Source: Bryobacteraceae bacterium | GTDB taxonomy: Bacteria > Acidobacteriota > Terriglobia > Bryobacterales > Bryobacteraceae | NCBI GenBank assembly: GCA_030036985.1 | Contig: JASHSD010000446.1 | Location: 1 to 6,981 of the forward strand | Direction of reading: 5' to 3' | Length of the DNA stretch: 6,981 nucleotides | Shown here: positions 1 through 5,124 of the stretch, in pieces | Numbering within the stretch: the first letter of the stretch is position 1 | Layout: every line of letters starts with the position of its first letter | Notes under the pieces: generated by a model | The model's database searches: none | Seen by the model: the letters and a program-made list of their open reading frames with translations, nothing else | What the model was told of the DNA's origin: nothing | Made by a program: the position numbers and the translations under genes

Positions 1-493
1 GCGCCGTGTACAACCGCGACTTCACGGTCGACACCGGACATTCGAGAACCTCCGCGATCTCGTCGAACTTGAAACCTTCGTAAACCTTCAGCACCACCGC
101 TTCGCGCTGATCCGGGCTGAGCCGGTCGAGCGCCGCGGTGACGGCGAGCGAAAGATCCATCGAAAAACCCGGCGCGGCGCGGCGCTCGATCGGCGCCTCT
201 TCCAACGCCGTTTCGGGCCGGCGTTTGCGGAAGAGCGAATGCGCCTCGTTATGCGCGATGCGGTACAGCCAGGGGCCGAATCGCGCCGGGTCATCGAGCT
301 TGCGGATGTTCTGATAAGCCTTCAGAAAAGCGTCCTGACTCAGGTCCATAGCGTCTTCCGTGCTGCCGCTGAGGCGAAGAAGGTAATTGAAGACGCGCTT
401 CTCCCAGCGCGAGACGAGATGGTTAAACGCCTCGATATCGCCGCGGCGAATGCGCGTAATCAGGTCCGCGTCTTCGACGGCCCGAAAGATCAA
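1..493 (-). CDS. ECF-type RNA polymerase sigma factor (C-terminus cut by window edge)
   Basis: Sigma-70 family factor of the extracytoplasmic-function group, which directs RNA polymerase to a dedicated promoter set. The 164 visible residues show region 2 (about residues 18-92), with the acidic core-binding stretch STEDAMDLSQDAFLKAY and the promoter-melting stretch FGPWLYRIAHNEAHSLFRKR. A variable linker follows (about 93-118). Region 4 comes next, with LSPDQREAVVLKVYEG and the helix-turn-helix FDEIAEVLECPVSTVKSRLY. Only the last residues should be missing, since ECF factors usually end soon after this helix. I chose the TTG at 493-491 because AGGAG sits 7 nt upstream and no ATG or GTG fits the frame there. 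Any cognate anti-sigma factor would lie beyond the left edge, so the stimulus cannot be named. The family call is secure; the subgroup is not determined. Confidence 0.93.
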   Translation of the reverse strand, partial: MIFRAVEDADLITRIRRGDIEAFNHLVSRWEKRVFNYLLRLSGSTEDAMDLSQDAFLKAYQNIRKLDDPARFGPWLYRIAHNEAHSLFRKRRPETALEEAPIERRAAPGFSMDLSLAVTAALDRLSPDQREAVVLKVYEGFKFDEIAEVLECPVSTVKSRLYTA

Positions 494-500
494 ACTCCGG

Positions 501-505
501 CTCCT
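501..505 (-). promoter_or_regulatory. Shine-Dalgarno site deciding the TTG start of the sigma factor
   Basis: On the minus strand this reads AGGAG, 7 nt before the TTG at 493-491. It is the only strong ribosome-binding match upstream of the conserved sigma region 2, and it is the main reason for accepting a rare TTG start. Confidence 0.6.
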
Positions 506-564
506 GGTGGCAAGACGTACACAACTGAAAAAAAGTCGATGGGGAGTTTTTATTTTATCGCGGG

Positions 565-598
565 TCGCCGGGGAAAATGGGCCGCCGGGGAAAATGGG
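565..598. repeat. Two-copy tandem repeat, 17-bp period, just before a start codon
   Basis: The 16-base unit CGCCGGGGAAAATGGG occurs at 566-581 and again at 583-598, one base apart. Each copy holds a G-rich, ribosome-binding-like stretch followed by an ATG (577-579 and 594-596), and neither ATG is in frame with the downstream gene. The second copy's ATG opens a four-codon frame (M-G-W-stop, 594-605) that runs over the likely start at 599. It looks like a local duplication of the translation initiation region. Confidence 0.7.
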
Positions 599-1027
599 AT
601 GGTGAGCTTTCTCGACAATCTCGAAAACAACCTGAAGGCGCTGGAAAACCGCGAGCAGGGTATGGACGACGCCCGCCGACGCGACACCGACCGCGGCCGG
701 GTGCTGGCGATCGCGCCGTGGGCCGAACGGCTGAAACGGGAACCATTCGCGCAGGAATTGATGCGTCAGGCCACCCTCGCCGGAGGCGAGCGGCGGATGA
801 AAGTGAACCTGGCGTGGATCGATACCGCGCTTCGACTGGAGGCGCGGGGGCAACGGTTGGAACTGCGTCCGATGCCCGACGGTATCGTCGCCGTCTTCCT
901 GCGGGACGACCAACTGACCGGGCAGGAAGCGGTCGACCTCGCGGAAGATCCGAGGCGTATCGTCACGAAATGGATGGAGGCGCTCGACGAAGCCGAAGCG
1001 GCTACTGCGCAATCCGAGCCGTTTTGA
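599..1027 (+). CDS. Small charged protein of unknown function
   Basis: I do not recognise this family. The 142-residue product has no signal peptide or membrane segment and should be cytoplasmic. Its N-terminal part (about 1-35) is rich in Glu, Asp, Arg, Asn and Leu and could form a helix or short coiled coil (FLDNLENNLKALENREQG). The middle (about 36-100) is basic and amphipathic. The C-terminus is strongly acidic (MEALDEAEAATAQSEPF). The pattern KVNLAWIDTALRLEARGQRLELRPMPDGIVAVF suggests two beta strands around a turn. The start is uncertain: ATG 599 has only a GGGG at 587-590 as a ribosome site, GTG 602 follows directly, and an in-frame ATG at 539 would add 20 residues. Reading further upstream runs antisense through the sigma factor and is rejected. 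Its 3' end overlaps the convergent isomerase gene by 26 bp. Confidence 0.65.
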   Translation: MVSFLDNLENNLKALENREQGMDDARRRDTDRGRVLAIAPWAERLKREPFAQELMRQATLAGGERRMKVNLAWIDTALRLEARGQRLELRPMPDGIVAVFLRDDQLTGQEAVDLAEDPRRIVTKWMEALDEAEAATAQSEPF

Positions 1028-1610
1028 TGTAGTCGAGGTGCGGGAAATTCTTTTCCAGATATGAATTCCCCTGATCCTCGATCTGCGTCTGATCCGGATT
1101 TTCGCCGTCGCCGGAATAAATCTGGTCGACGTTTTCCATCCCGCTGACCACCTTGCCGAACGGTGCGAACCGCATGCTGTCGAGCCTGCTGTTGTCGGCG
1201 TAGTTGATGAAAACCTGCGCGGTGCGGGTGTTCGGCGACGATTGCGCGGCAAAGGTGATGGTCCCGCGCACGTTGCTGGTCCTCACCGGATCGTCCTGAA
1301 TGGGCACGTCCCATGCTTTGGTGACGGCGGGATTGGCCGCAATGCCGAACTGCACCATGAAACCGGGGACTACGCGGAAAAATCGGGCGCCGTCGAAATA
1401 CCCGGCTTTCACCAGATTGTAGAAACGGTCGGCGCCGATGGGCGCGTCGGCGCGCGTGACCTCGATAACCACGGGGCCGCGCGAAGTGTCCATGCTGACG
1501 CGGTAGACTTCGGGAGCTTTTTCGTTCGTCGGCCCCGCCGCCTTTTGGGCGCAGGCAAAATCGACACACAGAACCAGGACGATCGAAGCAATCAGTGAAA
1601 TTATTTTCAT
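1002..1610 (-). CDS. Secreted cyclophilin-type peptidyl-prolyl cis-trans isomerase
   Basis: Catalyses cis-trans isomerisation of X-Pro bonds and should help fold exported proteins outside the cytoplasm. The 202-residue product opens with a type I signal peptide: Lys2, a hydrophobic stretch at about 3-19, and a likely cut after ACA at 19-21. The cyclophilin domain spans about 38-168. It contains the core FFRVVPGFMVQFGI (77-90), with Arg79, Phe84 and Gln87 in the places of catalytic Arg55, Phe60 and Gln63 of human CypA. A second core piece is SSPNTRTAQVFIN (124-136), followed by FGKVVSGMENVDQI (151-164). The usual His of the F-H-R-V motif is Phe here. A tail of about 30 residues follows the domain. 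The ATG at 1610 is fixed by the signal peptide, although no strong ribosome site precedes it. It is transcribed divergently from the dehydrogenase gene. Confidence 0.93.
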   Translation of the reverse strand: MKIISLIASIVLVLCVDFACAQKAAGPTNEKAPEVYRVSMDTSRGPVVIEVTRADAPIGADRFYNLVKAGYFDGARFFRVVPGFMVQFGIAANPAVTKAWDVPIQDDPVRTSNVRGTITFAAQSSPNTRTAQVFINYADNSRLDSMRFAPFGKVVSGMENVDQIYSGDGENPDQTQIEDQGNSYLEKNFPHLDYIKTARIAQ

Positions 1611-1683
1611 TTGCGGAGAGGAACTACTCTCATTTTAACGCGGCAAACATACGGTTCGTGTTGTTATTGAAGGAATGGGAAAA
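1611..1683. promoter_or_regulatory. Short divergent spacer between isomerase and dehydrogenase genes
   Basis: Both neighbours start from this 73-bp gap, so their promoters must lie in or near it. A 5-bp hairpin (GAGAG 1616-1620, CTCTC 1627-1631) falls just upstream of the isomerase ATG. AAGGA at 1670-1674 is the likely ribosome site of the dehydrogenase. I see no clear -35/-10 pair in either direction. Confidence 0.35.
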
Positions 1684-2691
1684 ATGCGCGCGGTACAGGT
1701 TCCGCGGCCCGGCGGGCCGCTCGAACTGGTGGAGCGGGAGATCCCCGAGCCGGGGCCGGGTTCGGTGCGGGTGAAGGTGCAGGCCTGCGGGATCTGCCAC
1801 AGCGATTCATATACCAAGGGCGGGCTGTTTCCCGGCATGCAATATCCACGCGTTCCGGGGCACGAGGTGGTAGGCGTAGTGGACGCGGTCGGCTCGGGCG
1901 TCGCGGCGTGGAAAGCCGGCGATCGCGTCGGCATCGGCTGGAACGGCGGCTATTGCGGCTATTGCGGAAACTGCCGGCGCGGCGATTTCTTCGCTTGTCA
2001 GACGGCGACGCACGTCACCGGCATTACGAGCGACGGCGGATACGCGGATTATCTGATTGCGCGCACGGAGGCCTTGGCGCGGGTTCCGGACGATCTTGGG
2101 GCGGTAGACGCGGCGCCGCTGATGTGCGCCGGCGTGACGACATTCAATTGCCTGCGCAACAGCGGCGCGCGCGGCGGCGATCTGGTCGCGGTGGTCGGAC
2201 TGGGCGGGCTCGGCCATCTCGGCGTGCAGTTCGCGGCGAAGATGGGGTTCCGTGTGGCCGCGATCGCCCGTGGCCAGGATAAAGCGCCGCTGGCGAAGAC
2301 GCTCGGCGCGTGGCGTTATATCGACAACCAGGCGCAGGACCCGTCGGCGGAGCTGCAGCACCTCGGCGGCGCGAAGGTCATCCTGGCCACGGTCACCGCC
2401 GCCGATGCCATGGAAGCGGTGATCGGCGGTCTTGCCGTGAACGGGACCATGATGCTGATCGGGGCGGCAGGTCCGATTTCGGTTTCGCCGGTGCAGTTGC
2501 TGCGCGGCCGGCAATCGATCAAGGGATGGTATTCGGGAATTGCGAGCGACAGCGAGGACACGTTGGCGTTCAGCGCGATTTCCGGCGTGCGGTCGATGAA
2601 TGAGATCTACCCGCTGGAACGCGCCGCCGAGGCCTATGAACGCATGATGAGTGGCAAGGCGCGGTTTCGCGTGGTGTTGACGACGTCGTGA
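1684..2691 (+). CDS. Zinc-dependent medium-chain alcohol dehydrogenase
   Basis: Cytoplasmic NAD(P)-dependent oxidoreductase interconverting alcohols with aldehydes or ketones; the substrate cannot be read from the sequence. From ATG 1684 the protein has 335 residues, normal for the family. The catalytic zinc site is Cys38 (CGICHSD), His60-Glu61 (PGHE) and Cys148 (PLMCAGVT). The structural zinc lobe is intact: Cys91, Cys94, Cys97 and Cys105. The Rossmann motif GLGGLGHLG is at 172-180. The acidic residue that usually ends the second beta strand in NAD-specific members is absent (AIARGQDK), which hints at NADP; this is inference. I prefer ATG 1684 over ATG 1675 because AAGGA (1670-1674) sits 9 nt before 1684 but touches 1675, and relatives start at MRAVQV-like sequence. 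It appears to be a single-gene unit, ending 5 bp before a palindromic repeat element. Confidence 0.94.
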   Translation: MRAVQVPRPGGPLELVEREIPEPGPGSVRVKVQACGICHSDSYTKGGLFPGMQYPRVPGHEVVGVVDAVGSGVAAWKAGDRVGIGWNGGYCGYCGNCRRGDFFACQTATHVTGITSDGGYADYLIARTEALARVPDDLGAVDAAPLMCAGVTTFNCLRNSGARGGDLVAVVGLGGLGHLGVQFAAKMGFRVAAIARGQDKAPLAKTLGAWRYIDNQAQDPSAELQHLGGAKVILATVTAADAMEAVIGGLAVNGTMMLIGAAGPISVSPVQLLRGRQSIKGWYSGIASDSEDTLAFSAISGVRSMNEIYPLERAAEAYERMMSGKARFRVVLTTS

Positions 2692-2696
2692 CGAGT

Positions 2697-2806
2697 GTGG
2701 CGCGCGCACTCGTGCGCGCCGCGTCCCGACTCATCGGGACGCTTGCCCGGGTCGAAGACAAGTGCCCCCAAGAGTGCGGGAACGGCGGACTGGGAGTCCG
2801 CGCCAC
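2697..2806. repeat. 110-bp palindromic REP/MITE-like element with 8-bp inverted ends
   Basis: The element is bounded by perfect inverted ends, GTGGCGCG (2697-2704) and CGCGCCAC (2799-2806). Inside are three hairpins. The first has a 7-bp stem and CTCG loop (2702-2719). The second has a 9-bp perfect stem and CTCA loop (2721-2742). The third has a 7-bp stem and GGG loop (2785-2801). No convincing target-site duplication flanks it and it carries no gene, so it would need a transposase supplied in trans. It begins 5 bp after the dehydrogenase stop and could act as a bidirectional terminator or mRNA stabiliser, although no U-tract follows the stems. Similar palindromes recur in acidobacterial intergenic regions as far as I recall, but copy number cannot be judged from this window. 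Confidence 0.6.
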
Positions 2807-2988
2807 GCGAAGAACGCGAGCATCCTGCCCCATACGTACGTCGCAACGCCCGTCACGAACATTTGGCTCACGTCGTGCTGGCGCTCGGATGTCGAATGCG
2901 CGGCGGGAAGCGCGACGATGCCTTTTTGCAGATCGATCACGATTAAGGCGGCGATGGTATTGAGTTTGGTGAGAGACAACGAATTCAA
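2807..2988 (-). pseudogene. Remnant of an isochorismatase-family hydrolase, internally deleted
   Basis: The reading frame starts at TTG 2988-2986, overlapping the TGA of the upstream gene. It begins with the first strand of an isochorismatase-like hydrolase, AALIVIDLQKGIVALPAAH, including the conserved Asp of the VIDLQ motif. About ten residues later it jumps to VSQMFVTGVATYV, which resembles the late VTGVATS segment of the same family. Those two pieces are normally separated by roughly 100 residues, so the middle and the C-terminus are missing. The frame stays open into the palindromic element and stops at 2733-2731, giving 85 codons whose last 25 or so are repeat-derived. A working enzyme is very unlikely. 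It is the last gene of the marR operon. The N-terminal match is strong; the identity of the second piece is moderately sure. Confidence 0.6.
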
Positions 2989-3293
2989 TCCGCTTGTTTC
3001 TGGGCGAAACGCACGCTGGACAGAATGCTGAGAACCGCAATGCCTGCGAAGAAAACGGCCGCCGCCGTGGCGCCTCCGGTGAAAACCCTGCCTGCCTGAA
3101 CGAGGACGTACGCAGCCGCCAGATTCAGGAGCGCCCAAAGAACATTGACCGTCGGCGAGGACAGTCCTCTGCCGGGAGGGTTGGCGAAGGGTGTCGGAAA
3201 ACGATCGCCGGAGATGCAGTGCACAAAATGAGGCACGACATTGGCGGCAAACAATCCGGCGAAGAAGCAGGCAACGTAGTGATACCAATTCAT
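2985..3293 (-). CDS. Small three-helix membrane protein of unknown function
   Basis: The 102-residue product has likely transmembrane helices at about 6-24, 50-67 and 75-94, with a conserved-looking loop between the first two. That loop holds a histidine-containing VPHFVH stretch, then SGDRFPTPFANPP and GKG-like GRGLSSPTVNVLW. I recognise it as a recurring uncharacterised bacterial membrane protein but can assign no function. Its ATG overlaps the exporter's TGA (ATGA, 3290-3293), so translation is probably coupled. Its own TGA overlaps the TTG of the hydrolase remnant. Sitting between an exporter and a hydrolase in a MarR-controlled operon, it may support transport or membrane stress handling, but that is a guess. 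Confidence 0.8.
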   Translation of the reverse strand: MNWYHYVACFFAGLFAANVVPHFVHCISGDRFPTPFANPPGRGLSSPTVNVLWALLNLAAAYVLVQAGRVFTGGATAAAVFFAGIAVLSILSSVRFAQKQAD

Positions 3294-4588
3294 TCGGTTT
3301 GTCCTTTCAGCGTGTCCATTTGAAGGGTCAGATCACCGCTTTTCCGGCAAATCGGGCGCACGGCGGCATCGACGCCGGGCAGCTTGAACGTGAACCATAA
3401 CGACCCGGCGATGCAGCAGGAGCCGGTCAGAATGACGGTGTCGGGCGCTCCGATTCGATGAGCCAGTGCGCCTGCCAGCAGACTTCCGATCGGCGCCGCG
3501 CCGAGAAAGGCGGTCGTGTAATAGCTCATCACGCGGGCGCGCTTGTCGTCCGTCACCAGCGACTGGACGATCGTATTGCTGGCGGCCGCGCTCTGCATGA
3601 GACCGAAGCCGACGAACGCCATCAGTACGAGCGATATTTCAAGCGTGTGCGAAAGGCCGAAAAGGATCAGCGCGCCGCCCAGCATGGCGCTCGCGATCTG
3701 CAGCATTCGCGTTAACCCCACGACCGACTTGCGCGCCGCCAGCGAAAGACCCGAGACCAGCGCGCCCACGCCTGTAGCGCCCGTGAGCCAGCCGAGCGTC
3801 GCGGCGCCTCCATGCAGCACCTGGCCGGCGAAGACGGGCAACAGGACGCTGTAAGGAAATCCCATCAGGCTGATAAACGCGAAAAGAAGAAGAATCGTGC
3901 GCACGGGACGAAAGTTGCGCACATAGTCCCAGCCCTCGCGCATCTGTTCGAGCAGGCCGCGGGCATGAGCGCGCGCCTGCGCGGGCGGGATGCGCATCAT
4001 CAACAGGGACGCGATCACGGCGAAGTAGCTGAAGCCGTCGATGAGAAAGCACCAGCCTTCGCCAAAGGCCGCAACCACCAAACCCGCGACAGCGGGGCCG
4101 ATCAGGCGCGCGCCATTGGCCATCGACGAGTTGATGGCGATGGCGTTGCCGAGGTCGTTGCGGTCGTCCACCATCTGCACCAGAAACGATTGGCGGCCCG
4201 GCATGTCGAACGCGTTGATCACGCCCTGCATCGCGGCCAGCGCGATGATTTCCCGTAACGTGATCGCCTGGGCCAGAGTGAGCGCGGCCATCGCCAGCGA
4301 TTGCACGGCGGAGGCCGCCTGCGTCCAGACCAGCAGTTTGCGGCGATTCAGCCGCTCGACCCACACGCCCGCAAGCGGCCCCAGCACCGAAGCCACGATC
4401 TGCCCCGCGAAGCTGACAACCCCCAGCAGCAGCGCCGAATGCGTCAGCCGATAGACCAGCCAACCGGTCGCGAGCCGCGTCATCCAGGTGCCGATCAGCG
4501 AGACGCTCTGCCCCGCGAAGAAGAGCCGGAAGTTGCGATGCCGCAGCGCTCGCCACGCGTGCTCCACCGACCCGAGGAGAGGCGTCAC
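3290..4588 (-). CDS. MFS exporter (EntS-like, MFS_3 group)
   Basis: Secondary transporter of the major facilitator superfamily, probably a proton-driven exporter of drugs or small metabolites in the inner membrane. The 432-residue length and hydrophobic pattern fit 12 helices. Family marks are the N-terminal NFRLFFAGQSVSLIGTWM (19-36), the loop 2-3 motif WVERLNRRKLLVWTQ (76-90), a DMPGRQSFLVQMV stretch after helix 4, and VTDDKRARVMSYYTTAF in the second half. The start is GTG 4588-4586, which overlaps the regulator's stop (GTGA) with GGCGGA just upstream. Extending further upstream would read through the marR gene in another frame and is rejected. Co-transcription with a MarR regulator suggests induction by a small-molecule ligand. 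The substrate is unknown; if the lost isochorismatase-like enzyme acted with it, an aromatic or amide metabolite is possible. Confidence 0.93.
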   Translation of the reverse strand: MTPLLGSVEHAWRALRHRNFRLFFAGQSVSLIGTWMTRLATGWLVYRLTHSALLLGVVSFAGQIVASVLGPLAGVWVERLNRRKLLVWTQAASAVQSLAMAALTLAQAITLREIIALAAMQGVINAFDMPGRQSFLVQMVDDRNDLGNAIAINSSMANGARLIGPAVAGLVVAAFGEGWCFLIDGFSYFAVIASLLMMRIPPAQARAHARGLLEQMREGWDYVRNFRPVRTILLLFAFISLMGFPYSVLLPVFAGQVLHGGAATLGWLTGATGVGALVSGLSLAARKSVVGLTRMLQIASAMLGGALILFGLSHTLEISLVLMAFVGFGLMQSAAASNTIVQSLVTDDKRARVMSYYTTAFLGAAPIGSLLAGALAHRIGAPDTVILTGSCCIAGSLWFTFKLPGVDAAVRPICRKSGDLTLQMDTLKGQTE

Positions 4589-5013
4589 GATTCCGCCAGC
4601 CGTTTGATGATTTCTCCCGCGGCGAACAGGGCTTCCTGTTCCTGTTTGCCCAGCCGCGCGACGGCCTGAGCCAGCCATGTGCGCTTGGCGTCGGTGGCGC
4701 TTTTTCGCACCGCGGAGCCTTTGGATGTCAGGCAAATATTGACCTGCCGCCCGTCGGACGGATGCGGCTTGCGCTCCACCAGACCCAATTGCTCCAGCGA
4801 TGCGACGATAGCGCCCATCGACTGCGGCCTCACGCCTTCGGCCCGCGCCAGCTCGGCCGTGGTTGCCGGTCCGCTTCTGTCGAGCCGCGCCATGACGGCG
4901 GATTCCGATAAAGAAAGATCGTGCGAAGCGGCAGCCGCGCGCATGCGCCGCACCAGCAGCCCGAGTGCGTGCGTCAGCTCCGCCACGTCGAGATCGAGGG
5001 TCTTTCTCGCCAT
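4585..5013 (-). CDS. MarR-family transcriptional regulator
   Basis: Dimeric winged-helix DNA-binding protein that typically represses its own operon until a small ligand binds. At 142 residues it has the usual length. N-terminal dimerisation helices (about 8-30) precede the helix-turn-helix, where GPATTAELARAEGVRPQSMGAIVASLEQLGLV spans about 48-79. The wing follows, RKPHPSDGRQVNICLTSKG (81-99), with the conserved Asp87 and Arg89. A C-terminal dimer helix ends the chain. The ATG at 5013 gives a full-length domain, but no clear ribosome site precedes it, so translation may use a short or leaderless transcript. It overlaps the MFS gene by 4 nt, making that exporter the obvious target along with itself. 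A palindrome cluster 29-60 bp upstream is its likely operator. Confidence 0.93.
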   Translation of the reverse strand: MARKTLDLDVAELTHALGLLVRRMRAAAASHDLSLSESAVMARLDRSGPATTAELARAEGVRPQSMGAIVASLEQLGLVERKPHPSDGRQVNICLTSKGSAVRKSATDAKRTWLAQAVARLGKQEQEALFAAGEIIKRLAES

Positions 5014-5041
5014 CGCAATTTCAGTTTGGCAGAAAACAGGA

Positions 5042-5073
5042 AAACTTGCAAGTTTAACTGTTCAGTTTAACTG
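5042..5073. promoter_or_regulatory. Candidate MarR operator and promoter region
   Basis: A perfect 14-bp palindrome, AAACTTGCAAGTTT, lies at 5042-5055, close to the size and form of typical MarR sites. Next to it the 10-mer AGTTTAACTG occurs twice (5051-5060 and 5064-5073). The second copy lies within a smaller palindrome, CAGTT-T-AACTG (5063-5073). On the minus strand a weak promoter can be read as TTGCAA (5051-5046), 17 nt, then CAAACT (5028-5023), which would put the -35 inside the palindrome and give a very short leader. The symmetry is directly visible; operator function is inferred from its place just upstream of marR. Confidence 0.5.
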
Positions 5074-5087
5074 CCGATAAATCGGCA
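5072..5087. other. Short palindrome between dsbD and marR
   Basis: TGCCGATAAATCGGCA is a perfect inverted repeat (6-bp stem with a TAAA loop, or a 7-bp half-site spaced by AA). It abuts the operator candidate and lies downstream of the dsbD stop. It could be a further regulator site upstream of the marR promoter or part of a dsbD transcription end. The sequence alone does not decide. Confidence 0.35.
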
Positions 5088-5106
5088 TGTGGCGCGCGCG
5101 ATCGGC

Positions 5107-5123
5107 AATCGGCCTGGCCGGTT
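5107..5123 (-). terminator. Weak hairpin just after the dsbD stop
   Basis: Directly after the dsbD stop the minus strand reads AACCGGCC-A-GGCCGATT, an inverted repeat with one wobble pair. Its position suits a transcription end, but no U-rich tract follows, so an intrinsic terminator is only weakly supported. Read-through into the marR operon cannot be excluded. Confidence 0.25.
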
Positions 5124-5124
5124 G

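Larger units (their letters stand above)
494..598. promoter_or_regulatory. Divergent intergenic spacer between sigma factor and small hypothetical gene
   Basis: The two flanking genes point away from each other, so promoters for both should lie here. An AT-rich tract at about 527-558 stands out against the GC-rich surroundings, with A/T runs at 528-534 and 547-558. I could not find a convincing paired -35/-10 on either strand. The call rests on gene orientation and base composition only. The right end is taken up by a 17-bp tandem repeat. Confidence 0.35.

Noticed and set aside
239..598. Upstream extension of the small hypothetical gene's frame to position 239
   Set aside because: It runs antisense through the well-conserved sigma factor region 2; the extension is a by-product of high-GC codon bias.
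1616..1631. GAGAG/CTCTC hairpin upstream of the isomerase gene as a regulatory element
   Set aside because: Only 5 bp of stem in a short spacer; such matches arise readily by chance and nothing else supports it.
1807..2709. 300-codon open frame on the minus strand opposite the dehydrogenase
   Set aside because: Arg/His/Ala-rich low-complexity product with no family features, fully antisense to an intact, motif-complete enzyme.
2702..2742. Strong hairpins after the dehydrogenase as a classical intrinsic terminator
   Set aside because: The stems are strong but no U-rich tract follows, and they belong to a larger element with its own inverted ends; a role in ending transcription remains possible but not shown.
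3639..4556. 305-codon open frame overlapping the MFS exporter on the same strand
   Set aside because: It is an out-of-frame reading of the exporter gene, rich in Arg and Gly, with no transmembrane pattern.
4589..4735. Longer N-terminus for the MFS exporter
   Set aside because: The added residues lie inside the marR coding region in another frame and do not look like an MFS N-terminus; GTG 4588 gives the normal length and a coupled start.
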